Source: Bin87 sp965219925 (lineage in GTDB: Bacteria; Chloroflexota; Dehalococcoidia; Lucifugimonadales; UBA3495). From it: a stretch of DNA of 64,000 bases. This document shows, piece after piece, positions 1 through 8,576 of this stretch. The stretch lies in assembly GCA_965219925.1 (NCBI GenBank), contig OZ244795.1, forward strand, positions 2,790,001-2,854,000. The letters are read 5' to 3'. The translations under genes were made by a program, and so were the position numbers. Below the pieces are notes generated by a model. It had not been told where the DNA came from and searched no databases. It saw only the letters and a list, made by a program, of their open reading frames with translations. Position 1 is the first letter of the stretch. Every line of letters starts with the position of its first letter.

Positions 1-156
1 CCCAGTCAGTTCAACTGAATGAGCGGGAGAATCCGCATCGTCATCCGAAACCTCTTCCAGGGCCACTTGCCTACACGCGGCCGAGATCACCAGGATCGCA
101 ACCACGCTAGCCAGCAGCAACAAGATTGGTATCTTTCTGTACTGCAAAATATTCAT
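1..156 (-). CDS. Lipoprotein, N-terminal part only (runs off the left edge)
   Basis: The reverse strand reads from an ATG at 156-154 and stays open for all 52 codons to the window edge, so the gene is partial. A ribosome site (GGAGG) lies 9 bases before the ATG. The product begins with a short basic start, a hydrophobic stretch of about 17 residues and a lipobox (ISAAC) near residue 28, which marks a type II signal peptide; the mature part seen is acidic (EEVSDDDADS). It starts 50 bases after the end of the matrixin-like reading frame and probably shares its transcript. No function can be given from this fragment. Confidence 0.6.
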   Translation of the reverse strand, partial: MNILQYRKIPILLLLASVVAILVISAACRQVALEEVSDDDADSPAHSVELTG

Positions 157-293
157 TTCAAACCGCCTCCAGAATCAAGTGAGTCTGCTCACCAGGGCGA
201 AGCCCATCAGTACCTGTCGTTAATATCAGTCTCGTCATGAGTTTGAAGCGTCGTCGGCAACCCGCCGGTGCAGGTAGTCCACATCACCGTGTC

Positions 294-791
294 TTAACTG
301 CTGCTGCACCCAATGTGCCGCAGGCCAAACACGTGCCCCATCTCATGGCGCGCGATATAATTCGCCGCATCAGCGCCGTAAGGCCCAAACTTTTCGTTCC
401 AATACACGTAGGAGAAATCCGCCTCGTGATCACTGTCGTTGCAGTACCCCAGCGGGAAGCACCGAACCGAGTCGCTGTACACGTCCGCATACCCGACCCA
501 GTTCTTGCTATTCCAGGTAGCTTCATAATGAATGATATTGGCCGTGCAGGGCCAACTACACGACGACAACGACAAGTCAGTGTTGGAATCAAAATCATTC
601 GTAGCACTCGTTATCCGAGCCCCATACTGGGTATTTTGGTCCGAAACCATCGGCGCCACGCTGGCGTCCCAGTCAAACCCTATGTCGTGGGCCGACACCT
701 GCCTAACCGCATACCACAACGCCAAAGATACCGCGATGCTCGCCAGAAAGCCGAATCCTCCAACAACCGAAACTTTCTTCCATGTACCCAT
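294..791 (-). CDS. Matrixin-like (M10) zinc metalloprotease, secreted or membrane-anchored, ended by a premature stop
   Basis: The start chosen is the ATG at 791, preceded by GAGGAGG at a good distance; a longer open frame exists upstream to 1034 but has no family features. Residues 5-25 form a hydrophobic signal or anchor. Near the C-terminus is the zinc motif HEMGHVFGLRH, matching the HExxHxxGxxH signature of matrixins, so it should be an extracytoplasmic endopeptidase. The frame stops at a TAA at 296-294, right after the zinc motif. Beyond it the same frame runs 28 more codons to 207 and reads like the missing end of a matrixin: DTVMW supplies the Met-turn and DINDRY the last helix. As it stands the protein (165 aa) lacks the Met-turn and is probably inactive unless the stop is read through. 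Confidence 0.75.
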   Translation of the reverse strand: MGTWKKVSVVGGFGFLASIAVSLALWYAVRQVSAHDIGFDWDASVAPMVSDQNTQYGARITSATNDFDSNTDLSLSSCSWPCTANIIHYEATWNSKNWVGYADVYSDSVRCFPLGYCNDSDHEADFSYVYWNEKFGPYGADAANYIARHEMGHVFGLRHIGCSSS

Positions 792-1412
792 CACCTTTTT
801 GCCTCCTCGCCTATTAGACGGCATTTGCCCAATCTGCTGGGCACCAGACACCGACAAAAAGCCCCGCCGCGAACGACAGGGCTGGACACGCAGAAGGCAC
901 CGGGATATCATTATTTCCGATGGCGGAGTGCATTTCCCCATCGCCGCGGCCGCGGTCTTGTCCACCGGGGCCGCTCTGTTGGCAACGTGAGTCAACGTCG
1001 TCACCGAACGCTTGTCAAAACAACAATTACCCACGTCCCTGGCGTCACATCCGAACGATTCCGCCGAGCCCCGAGATCAGGGCACGACGCCGACCGTTGT
1101 ATTTCACATGATTCGGAATATATTCGTCATACAAAGCATCCATCGGCACAATTCACGATGTTTAAGGCCCAGACGAAACCGGTCGTGGACCACCAGCACT
1201 GGAGTCCATGAGCAATAACCGACCCAGACTCGGAAACCGCCGGCCGGCCGAATTCCGCGCGGACAACCCCCTACTGGACTACTTGGCTGGCACACAGCAC
1301 ACGCAATACCCCCAACTCAGGCCACCTGGACGCCCGGGCAGCGGGAGCATCATCCCGATGCTCCGTTATGCTAGAATTGCAGGGACTTTGAACCACTGGC
1401 TCTTATCGCGGG
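792..1412. other. Intergenic region between the protease gene and metG
   Basis: This 620-base gap lies between two divergently read genes. Open frames here show no recognisable protein. It holds an extended -10 promoter for metG near its right end and a small inverted repeat (gagcat/atgctc, 1345-1363). On the reverse strand a GC-rich inverted repeat followed by a run of T lies around 855-885, upstream of the protease. I see nothing else in it. Confidence 0.4.
1369..1377 (+). promoter_or_regulatory. Extended -10 promoter of metG
   Basis: The sequence TGCTAGAAT is a TGn-extended -10 hexamer (TAGAAT, five of six consensus bases) 35 bases before the metG start. No good -35 box is visible. The same TGCTAnAAT arrangement recurs before two other genes in the window. 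Confidence 0.5.
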
Positions 1413-3107
1413 GTGTCGAACTTGTCGGAGCGGATTTTCATTGGAGTTGCCTGGCCGTATGCGAATGGCCCGCTTCACATGGGTCACATAGCAGGCTGTT
1501 ACCTGGCGGCGGACATATTTGCGCGGTATCACCGCATGAAGGGTAACGACGTGCTGATGGTCTCGGGATCTGATGCCCACGGTACGCCGATCACGATCCG
1601 GGCCGACCAGGAAGGCGTGGAGCCGCAGGAAGTCCTGGAACGCTACCACGCCCAGTTTCTGGACACCTGGCAACGATTGGGTATCACCTTCGATTTGTTC
1701 ACCACTACCCACACGGAAAATCACCAGCGAGTAGTGCAGGATTTCTTCACTCGGTTGATGGAATTAGGCTATATCTACCCGGATACGACGCTGCTGGCGT
1801 TTTGCGCCGCTTGCGTCAGATTTCTGCCCGACCGGTACGTTGAGGGGGTGTGCCCTCACTGCCGGAACGAACGGGCGCGGGGCGACCAATGCGACGCCTG
1901 TGGACATACGCTGGACCCGATAGACCTGGTGGAGCCGAGGTGCAGCATCTGTGGTGCAACGCCGGAGTTCAGGGACTCGGAGCACTTTTTTCTGCGTTTG
2001 TCCGCCTTCCAGCAGCCGCTGCTGGACTGGATTGAAGGGCGCGAACACTGGCGGCCCAACGTGGCGAATTCGACGCGGGGGTTTTTGCAGGGCGGGCTGA
2101 AAGACCGCGCCATCACGCGGGACCTCTCCTGGGGCGTGCCAGTTCCGCTGGACGGGTACGGCGACAAGCGCATCTACGTCTGGTTTGAGGCGGTAATCGG
2201 CTACTTGTCCGCCGCGGTGGAATGGTCGCAACTCAACGGCAATGGGGATGAATGGGAATCGTTCTGGAAAGACCCCGATACCCGGTCCTACTATTTCATC
2301 GGCAAGGATAACATTCCATTCCACAGCATCATCTGGCCGGCGATGCTGATGGGCTACGGCGGGTTGAACCTGCCATACGATGTGCCGGCGAATGAGTTTC
2401 TGAGTCTGGAAAGCCGCAAATTCTCCACCAGCCAGAACTGGGCAGTTTGGGTTCCCGATTACCTTGATCGCTACGACCCAGACCCGCTGCGCTACCTGTT
2501 GTCCATCAACATGCCGGAAACGGGAGACACGGATTTCACCTGGACGGAATTCGTACGCCGCAACAATGATGAGCTGGTTGCGACCTACGGGAACCTGGTG
2601 AACCGGGTTTTGAGGTTTACCTATCGCAATTTCGATGGCCAGGTTCCGGTGGATGCAGCGCCGGCCAGTGATGCTGAAGCTACTTTGCTGGCGTCGGCGA
2701 AACGGGCGATGGAGGCAGTGGACGACAGCCTGGCTCACACTCGATTCCGCGCCGGAGTATCGAACGCGTTCGCGCTGGCGCAGGAGGCTAACCGTTATCT
2801 GGACACGCGCGCGCCCTGGCTGGCGGTAAAAACGGACCGTGCCGATGCGGCCTGCTCTTTGACGGCGGCTATCAAAGCCATCAACTGCCTTAAGGTTATG
2901 TTATCTCCGTACCTGCCGTTCAGCAGTCAAAAGCTCCATGAATACCTGGGGTTTGATGGCCCGGTTTCCTCGGAACCGTGGGATGCCGATGTGGTTCAGG
3001 CCGCGATTCAACCCGGACACGCGCTACGCAATCCGGCGGCTTTGTACACCAAACTGGACGTCGAGGTCGCTGAGCAAGAAGCTGGCCTGCTGGGCGTGAG
3101 CGCCTAA
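1413..3107 (+). CDS. metG: Methionine--tRNA ligase
   Basis: This cytoplasmic class I aminoacyl-tRNA synthetase charges tRNA-Met with methionine. The 564-residue product has the HIGH-type motif in PLHMGH near residue 20, the GSDAHGTPI segment of the Rossmann fold, a zinc insert with four CxxC-type pairs (CAAC, CPHC, CDAC, CSIC) between about residues 125 and 190, and an anticodon-binding helical domain at the C-terminus. The KMSKS loop is the variant KFSTS, about residue 350. There is no C-terminal tRNA-binding EMAP domain. The start is GTG at 1413, since the N-terminus must begin just before the FIGVAWPYANG strand; no strong ribosome site is visible. A polyprenyl synthase gene follows after 15 bases and is probably cotranscribed. 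Confidence 0.96.
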   Translation: MSNLSERIFIGVAWPYANGPLHMGHIAGCYLAADIFARYHRMKGNDVLMVSGSDAHGTPITIRADQEGVEPQEVLERYHAQFLDTWQRLGITFDLFTTTHTENHQRVVQDFFTRLMELGYIYPDTTLLAFCAACVRFLPDRYVEGVCPHCRNERARGDQCDACGHTLDPIDLVEPRCSICGATPEFRDSEHFFLRLSAFQQPLLDWIEGREHWRPNVANSTRGFLQGGLKDRAITRDLSWGVPVPLDGYGDKRIYVWFEAVIGYLSAAVEWSQLNGNGDEWESFWKDPDTRSYYFIGKDNIPFHSIIWPAMLMGYGGLNLPYDVPANEFLSLESRKFSTSQNWAVWVPDYLDRYDPDPLRYLLSINMPETGDTDFTWTEFVRRNNDELVATYGNLVNRVLRFTYRNFDGQVPVDAAPASDAEATLLASAKRAMEAVDDSLAHTRFRAGVSNAFALAQEANRYLDTRAPWLAVKTDRADAACSLTAAIKAINCLKVMLSPYLPFSSQKLHEYLGFDGPVSSEPWDADVVQAAIQPGHALRNPAALYTKLDVEVAEQEAGLLGVSA

Positions 3108-3122
3108 CCAGAGGGACGAAAC

Positions 3123-4121
3123 GTGCAGCCGGGGCTGGACCTGCAAACGATCTCAATATACGCTCCGGTAGCCGAACAGTTAGCGCGGGTAGAAGAGCGT
3201 TTGCATCACCTGTGCAAAACCGACATCGCTGACCTGGATCCCCTGCTGAAGTACGCGCTGGTGTCGGGCGGAAAACGGGTTCGGCCGGCGCTGACGCTGC
3301 TGTCCGCTGAATTGCATGAGCACGATCGCGAGCGGACGCTAATCATGGCGTCAGCGGTGGAATTATTGCATCTGGCCACGCTGATCCACGACGACACGGT
3401 GGATAACGCCGGTGTACGCCGGGGCAAACCGACCATCAACAAGTTGTACGGCAACCACGTGGCCGTTCTACTGGGGGACTACCTCTTCGCGACATCGGCG
3501 ACGTTTGTGTGCGATACCGGGGTGATCCGGGTAATTCGGCGGTTTTCGGAAACCATCATGGAGTTGGCAAGCGGTCAGCTGATCGAGTTCTTCACCACGT
3601 TCGACCCGGTGAAATCGCGCCGATTGTACGACGAGCGAATCTACCGCAAGACCGCTTCGCTGTTCTGTACGTCCGCCGAAACCGGAGCCATCCTGGGCGG
3701 CGCCCCCGAAAATGAAGTGCAGGCGCTGCGCAACTACGGTTACAACATCGGGATGGCGTTCCAGATCGTCGACGATCTGCTGGACGTGCAGGGCGACGCT
3801 ACTGAAATTGGCAAGCCGGTGGGCAACGACCTGCTGCAGGGCGTGTTGACACTGCCGACAATCATGTTGATGGACCGGTATCCGAATGAGCACCCGATCG
3901 GCGCATTGTTCAGCGCCATCAAGTCGGACGGAGCAAACGTGGATGCATTGCTCACCAAGTCGCTGGATATGATAACCAACTCGGAGATAGTGCCGGACTG
4001 TTTCACGTTGATACGGAACTACTGCACTGACGCCTCTAACGCCCTGGAAGAGCTGCCCGACTGCGCCCCACGCCGCTCGCTGCTGGAGATGGTGGACTAC
4101 ATCCGGGAACGGTCGCGCTAG
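3123..4121 (+). CDS. Polyprenyl diphosphate synthase (trans-type, long-chain)
   Basis: This enzyme extends an allylic diphosphate with isopentenyl diphosphate units, making the side chain of quinones or a related long prenyl chain. The 332-residue sequence has the substrate-binding GGKRVRP near residue 52, the first aspartate-rich motif DDTVD in a HDDTVDNAGVRRG block near residue 91, and the second, DDLLD, near residue 220. These are the Mg-diphosphate ligands of trans-prenyl synthases. Start is GTG, with AGAGGGA just upstream. Chain length cannot be read with certainty; the hexa- to octaprenyl group is most similar in overall pattern. Its stop codon overlaps the stop of the convergent amidohydrolase gene. 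Confidence 0.93.
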   Translation: MQPGLDLQTISIYAPVAEQLARVEERLHHLCKTDIADLDPLLKYALVSGGKRVRPALTLLSAELHEHDRERTLIMASAVELLHLATLIHDDTVDNAGVRRGKPTINKLYGNHVAVLLGDYLFATSATFVCDTGVIRVIRRFSETIMELASGQLIEFFTTFDPVKSRRLYDERIYRKTASLFCTSAETGAILGGAPENEVQALRNYGYNIGMAFQIVDDLLDVQGDATEIGKPVGNDLLQGVLTLPTIMLMDRYPNEHPIGALFSAIKSDGANVDALLTKSLDMITNSEIVPDCFTLIRNYCTDASNALEELPDCAPRRSLLEMVDYIRERSR

Positions 4122-5677
4122 AGGCCGTTCCGCCAGACCAGACTGCCTCGAACGACCGTTGCCGCCACGCGAACGGACTCGAGCTCGGCCACCGGCAATG
4201 AGAACGGGTCGGGTTCGACCACCGCCAGGTTGGCCCAGGCTCCTTCGACGATGGCTCCATCCCCAATGTGCAACGCCAGGGCATCACGCACTGACGGAAG
4301 CCCAATTCCGCCGAAACTGACGCCATCTCGTGATCGCCGCGAAACCGCTGCGGCCATCCCAGACCAGGGATTCGGTTCTACCACGGGGGCATCTGAGGCC
4401 AGGGCAACCGGTATTCCTCGTTGCAGCAAACTGCCCACCGGATACAGGTTCGGGAGTAGTTCGGCGGTTACGGTTTGCCGGTAACGCAGCCCGTCGTAAT
4501 ACAGAAAGGCGGGATTTGTAACGACGGTAGCGCCGGATACCTGGATCAAGTCAGCGACGTCCGGCGGGCACTCTCCGCAGTGCTCGATGCGATCGCGACC
4601 CGGCGTTTCGAGTCCGGGGGATTGCGAAGCAAGGTCAGTCAACGTCAGAGCAGCGGTTACTACCGCGTCCCGCTCGACGGCATGAATCGCCACCGGAAAT
4701 CCCATTTCGTGCGCCCGCTCGATCATCCGGCTCAACTCGGTGGGATGGGGGTGGAGCATTCCGCTTGACGTGGTCAGCATGATCTTTGCGTGCCCCAATC
4801 GCAGCATCCCGTTGCACGTGCTTGCTCCGTAGCCCAACCCGGCTTGCAGCATTTCACCCAGATGCGTCCAACCGGGCATCATGGTCAGTTCGAGGGGAAA
4901 CGCCCCGTTGATTACAGCTCCGGACAGTAACTTCCACCGGAGGAAGTCGTTAGCCGGTCCGGCATCAGTGACGGAGGTGATTCCGTAGGCGAGCAATTCA
5001 GTGGCGAATGATGACAACTCCCGCAACAGCGCAGCGCCGGGAATCCCTTGCCGGATCGAGTCCCAACCAGCCTCGGGAATGTGGCGGGCGAGCCAGTCGG
5101 ACATTTCCATCAACAATCCGGTGGGTTCGCCGTGCACGTCGCGCTGGATGACGCCGCCCGGAGGATCCGGAGTGGCCGCAGAGATGCCCACTGCGGCGAG
5201 GGCTGGGCTGTTCAGCACGCAGGCGTGACCCGACCGGTGGTCAACTCTCACCGGGCGGTGTGCTGACACGGCATCAAGGTCGCGGCGATTGATGTGTCGC
5301 CCAATCCCTGCCGCAGAATCGTCGTAACCGTAGCCTCGAATCCAGCCGGGTCGGGTCTTGGCTGCTGCGCGCAACCTGCCGGCGATGGAATCTATATCGG
5401 GAGCGGACGAGGGCCGGCAATCGACCCGATTGATGCGTCGAGCGGCGGCCAGAACGTGGCAGTGGCGGTCCACGATGCCGGGGATGATAGCGCGGCCAGC
5501 GCAATCCAGCACTTCAGTATCGCGGGCGATAAACCCTTTGACATGGCTGTTGGAACCGACGGCCAGGATTTTCCCGTGGGCGATCGCGACGGCATCCGCG
5601 TGGGCGGGATCGCGCGGGCGACCAACGGCAAACGAATGGACCCGCCCGTTTAGCAGGGCAAGACTGGCAGTGGTCAC
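4118..5677 (-). CDS. Amidohydrolase family protein (YtcJ-like, amidohydrolase_3)
   Basis: A metal-dependent hydrolase of the amidohydrolase superfamily, substrate unknown. The 519-residue protein has the small beta-sandwich start (ALLNGRVHSF), the first metal motif as DRHCH after GRAIIPGIV (HxH type, near residue 73), a mid-region DHRSGHACVLNSPAL, a histidine in FPVAIHAVE, and the late LASDAPVVEPNPW segment carrying the conserved Asp. These match YtcJ-type enzymes that act on amide or related C-N bonds. Start is GTG at 5677, with GAGAGGA close upstream. It converges on the polyprenyl synthase gene; the two TAG stops overlap (4118-4121). No partner genes point to a substrate. Confidence 0.88.
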   Translation of the reverse strand: MTTASLALLNGRVHSFAVGRPRDPAHADAVAIAHGKILAVGSNSHVKGFIARDTEVLDCAGRAIIPGIVDRHCHVLAAARRINRVDCRPSSAPDIDSIAGRLRAAAKTRPGWIRGYGYDDSAAGIGRHINRRDLDAVSAHRPVRVDHRSGHACVLNSPALAAVGISAATPDPPGGVIQRDVHGEPTGLLMEMSDWLARHIPEAGWDSIRQGIPGAALLRELSSFATELLAYGITSVTDAGPANDFLRWKLLSGAVINGAFPLELTMMPGWTHLGEMLQAGLGYGASTCNGMLRLGHAKIMLTTSSGMLHPHPTELSRMIERAHEMGFPVAIHAVERDAVVTAALTLTDLASQSPGLETPGRDRIEHCGECPPDVADLIQVSGATVVTNPAFLYYDGLRYRQTVTAELLPNLYPVGSLLQRGIPVALASDAPVVEPNPWSGMAAAVSRRSRDGVSFGGIGLPSVRDALALHIGDGAIVEGAWANLAVVEPDPFSLPVAELESVRVAATVVRGSLVWRNGL

Positions 5678-5745
5678 GGTTCCTCTCGTGCTGACGAATC
5701 GGCGGTCAATTCAAACCGGGCCCAATCCAGTGGTGTGGTTCGCGG

Positions 5746-5754
5746 TGCTATAAT
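5746..5754 (+). promoter_or_regulatory. Extended -10 promoter of the MBL hydrolase gene
   Basis: TGCTATAAT is a perfect TATAAT hexamer with the TGn extension, 45 bases before the start codon. No clear -35 box is seen, as is usual for extended -10 promoters. A strong ribosome site (AGGAGGG) follows before the ATG at 5800. Confidence 0.6.
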
Positions 5755-5799
5755 CCGTCCCGCTGAAGCCAATGGTTCTTCAAATGCAGGAGGGATAAC

Positions 5800-6603
5800 A
5801 TGCCGGAACTGGAAATCATAATGGGTGGATACAGTATAAACACTGACCAAACCCGCCTGGGTCTCTGTACGGTTACCCTGATTCGCGGTGAGGTATTGTC
5901 GATAGTGGACGTGGGGCACTTCGGCAGGAGGAACCTGCTGGTGGATTCGCTGGCGGCCAGCGGGTTGGAGCTGGGAGATATTGGCCGGGTGATTTTGACC
6001 CATTCTCACTGGGATCACTCCCAGAACACGGATTTGTTCCCCAATGCTGAGATCGTAATCCACGCTGACGAGCTGGAATATACGCGGAATCCCCGGGACG
6101 GCGACCTGGCGACAGCGCGATATTTTGCCAATACATTGTTGACACAGAATGTACGGGAAGTCCGTGGAGAAACCGAACTCGAACCCGGGGTACGCCTGAT
6201 CGAAACTCCGGGCCACACGCGCGGTCACATCAGCGTGGTGGTGGAAACCGACGCCGGAACCGTCTGCGTGGGCGGCGACGCCATGTCGGACGCTGGCGCC
6301 ATCGGGAGGGGCGCTCCCGCAATCATATTCTGGAGCGAAGCGGATGCGCGGGAAAGCATCCAGAAAATTGTGGCGGCCGCCAATACCATCTATCCGGGTC
6401 ACGACCGGCCGTTCCGTATCGAAGCAAACGGGGACATAACCTACCTGTCCGATTCGCCGACGCTGGAGGTCAGCGGCGTACTGCACTATGCTTGTGGCGC
6501 GTTCACGTTGAACATCGGTCGGGCGGAACATCCTGGCACAACCGTGATGCCCAGCGCGATCGATTACCAGGGCGGCGGCGCCAGCCACCCGGGGCACTGC
6601 TGA
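5800..6603 (+). CDS. MBL-fold metallo-hydrolase
   Basis: A cytoplasmic two-metal hydrolase of the metallo-beta-lactamase superfamily with unknown substrate. The 267-residue sequence carries the full motif set: THSHWDH near residue 67 (HxHxDH), TPGHTRGH near residue 137, the GGDAMSD aspartate near residue 157 and YPGHD near residue 202. That is the lactonase/glyoxalase-like arrangement, with no extra domains. AGGAGGG precedes the ATG. A HAD phosphatase gene follows after 39 bases on the same strand. The family includes N-acyl homoserine lactonases, but nothing here singles out that activity. Confidence 0.93.
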   Translation: MPELEIIMGGYSINTDQTRLGLCTVTLIRGEVLSIVDVGHFGRRNLLVDSLAASGLELGDIGRVILTHSHWDHSQNTDLFPNAEIVIHADELEYTRNPRDGDLATARYFANTLLTQNVREVRGETELEPGVRLIETPGHTRGHISVVVETDAGTVCVGGDAMSDAGAIGRGAPAIIFWSEADARESIQKIVAAANTIYPGHDRPFRIEANGDITYLSDSPTLEVSGVLHYACGAFTLNIGRAEHPGTTVMPSAIDYQGGGASHPGHC

Positions 6604-6642
6604 CGTATCCATCCGGCACGTCGTGGCGCGAGACGGGGTCGA

Positions 6643-7545
6643 ATGCGCGCGGTTATATTCGATTGGGACCTGACGCTGTGGAATAGCTGGGATATCCATT
6701 TGTGGTTGATGGAACGGACCGCCGCTGATCTGGCCCTCAAAGCTCCCACGGCTGGCGAGGTGGCGGCCGAGTTTCACCGCCCGTTCCCGCAACACCTGCT
6801 CTGGTTTTTCGGGAGCCGGCACGACGCCGAAGACGAATTGGACGGGATTATGGAAACCTATCTCGCCCACTATCACCACATCGTCGGTCACCGCAATTAT
6901 CTGTTTCCAGGTGCGGCCAGCCTGTTGAGATGGCTTCGACGGCGGGGAATGCTGATCGGAATACTGTCGGACAAAGTTCCCGAATTCGGAGACGCGGAAC
7001 TAACGCAATCGGGGCTTTCCGGCCTGGTGGACTTCGCATCCTTCAAAACCACGGAGCGCCCGTTCAAACCTGACCCGGTCGGCCTGTTTCAGGTTCTGGA
7101 AACGCTGGGAGTCAGCGCTTCGGATGCCATGTACGTCGGAGACGCCCCCCAGGATGTGGCGTGCGCCCGACAGGCGGGCGTAATGTCGGCGGCTGCGATG
7201 TGGGCCACCATCGACCCGCAGGCGATAGCCGAACAGGGACCGGATCATCTGCTGCATCGTCCGCATCAGGTGATGGCGGTGGTGGCGAATGCCAACGGTT
7301 ACGAGGGTTCTAATCCGTGGTTGCGTCATTTGCCCTGGCCCTGGCGCCCCGACGCTGATGACCCGGAGGACGACCACGACGCCAGGCCGGCAACACCCGG
7401 CGCCGTCGAGGTGAGGGAGACAAACGCCAGCTGGCAGTACTGGCCGTTGGCGGCGCGCTGGGGCGGGAGCAGCCAACAACTGGCAGTGGCTCCGGAGTTT
7501 TCCAATCCGGTTGCTCCGCTGGCGTTGCGGGTCGACGGGGGTTAG
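6643..7545 (+). CDS. HAD superfamily hydrolase (phosphoglycolate phosphatase-like)
   Basis: A probable small-molecule phosphatase. The N-terminal 200 residues are a HAD domain: motif I DWDLT near residue 7 with both aspartates, motif II in GILSDK near residue 106, the lysine of motif III in FKPDP near residue 145, and motif IV GDAPQD near residue 166. A helical cap of about 60 residues sits between motifs I and II, as in class I HAD enzymes. The last 90 residues are rich in Trp, Pro and Asp (PWPWRPDADDPEDD) and match no domain I know. It lies downstream of the MBL gene. Substrate unknown. Confidence 0.88.
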   Translation: MRAVIFDWDLTLWNSWDIHLWLMERTAADLALKAPTAGEVAAEFHRPFPQHLLWFFGSRHDAEDELDGIMETYLAHYHHIVGHRNYLFPGAASLLRWLRRRGMLIGILSDKVPEFGDAELTQSGLSGLVDFASFKTTERPFKPDPVGLFQVLETLGVSASDAMYVGDAPQDVACARQAGVMSAAAMWATIDPQAIAEQGPDHLLHRPHQVMAVVANANGYEGSNPWLRHLPWPWRPDADDPEDDHDARPATPGAVEVRETNASWQYWPLAARWGGSSQQLAVAPEFSNPVAPLALRVDGG

Positions 7546-7625
7546 GCAACCCGGCGTTTGGTTGGCTGGGGTGCGCTATCAAGTGGGCGAATACGGCAAT
7601 CTCCCGTCAAAAATAGCGGGCGGGA

Positions 7626-8564
7626 TTATGCCAATTGATGGGCGACCGCGGCTGCCTCGTGCTGCTCATCGGCGTGGTATGACGAACGAACCAACGGCCC
7701 CGATGCGACGTGTTTGAAGCCCAATTTTTCCCCAAATTGACGTAGCGCATCGAATTCGTCGGGAGTATAGAACCGGTCGATGCGAGTGTGCTTGATCGAC
7801 GGGCGTAGATACTGGCCTATGGTCAACAGGTCGCAATCAACGCTGCGAAGGTCTGCCATGGTCTGATGCAATTCGTCCGTGGTTTCGCCCATACCCACGA
7901 TGATGCCCGATTTGGTGACCATGTTCGGGTCGATGGTTTTGACCTTTTGCAGGAGATCGAGCGACTGGCGGTAATCGCCCCTGGGTCGGACGCGGCGAAA
8001 CACTCTTTCGACCGATTCGATGTTGTGATTCAGCACATGAGGTTTGGCGTCCACCACTTTCCGCAAAGCCATCTCGCTGCCTTCGAAATCGGGGATGAGA
8101 ACTTCCAACCGGCAGTCGGGGACGGCGGCACGAACCTGCTTGATGCAAGCGGCAAATATCGCAGCGCCGCCGTCGTCCAGGTCGTCGCGATTGACCGACG
8201 TGACGACGCAGTATTTCAGGCCCATGCGTTTGACGGTTGCCGCCAGACGGAACGGTTCACCCAGATCCAGAGCGCCGGGCCGACCCGTGGTTACGGCACA
8301 ATAGGCGCAGGCTCGAGTGCAAATGTCGCCCAGGATCATGAACGTTGCCGCCGACCGCTCCCAACATTCACCGATGTTGGGGCAGTGGGCTTCTTCGCAC
8401 ACTGTATGGAGCTGGCTATCGCGCATCAACTGCTTGAGTTCGATGTAACGCGGGCCACCCGGCATACGCACCTTTAGCCAGTCGGGCAGGCGTGGACGGA
8501 GCGCGGCCGGCTCACCGGCGTCGGCGGGATTTGGGGGCAATTGTCGGTCAGCCAGGTCGGTCAT
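7626..8564 (-). CDS. lipA: Lipoyl synthase
   Basis: A radical SAM enzyme that inserts two sulfurs into octanoyl chains on lipoyl-dependent proteins. The 312-residue product has both iron-sulfur binding sites: the LipA-specific motif in CEEAHCPNIGEC (CxxxxCxxxxxC) near residue 56 and the radical SAM CTRACAYC near residue 82. The C-terminal RSSYHADE segment carries the invariant RSSY. The start lies 12 bases after the gmk stop, so it appears to be the last gene of the tyrA-aroA-gmk-lipA transcript. No octanoyltransferase gene (lipB/lipM) is seen next to it. Confidence 0.96.
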   Translation of the reverse strand: MTDLADRQLPPNPADAGEPAALRPRLPDWLKVRMPGGPRYIELKQLMRDSQLHTVCEEAHCPNIGECWERSAATFMILGDICTRACAYCAVTTGRPGALDLGEPFRLAATVKRMGLKYCVVTSVNRDDLDDGGAAIFAACIKQVRAAVPDCRLEVLIPDFEGSEMALRKVVDAKPHVLNHNIESVERVFRRVRPRGDYRQSLDLLQKVKTIDPNMVTKSGIIVGMGETTDELHQTMADLRSVDCDLLTIGQYLRPSIKHTRIDRFYTPDEFDALRQFGEKLGFKHVASGPLVRSSYHADEQHEAAAVAHQLA

Positions 8565-8576
8565 ATCAGGCTCCGG

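Noticed and set aside
237..1211. Long plus-strand open frame (324 codons) opposite the protease gene
   Set aside because: It is antisense to a gene with a ribosome site, signal sequence and zinc motif, and its translation is Arg/His/Pro-rich without any domain.
1764..2738. Minus-strand open frame opposite metG
   Set aside because: Antisense shadow of a clear methionyl-tRNA synthetase; no start signal or family features.
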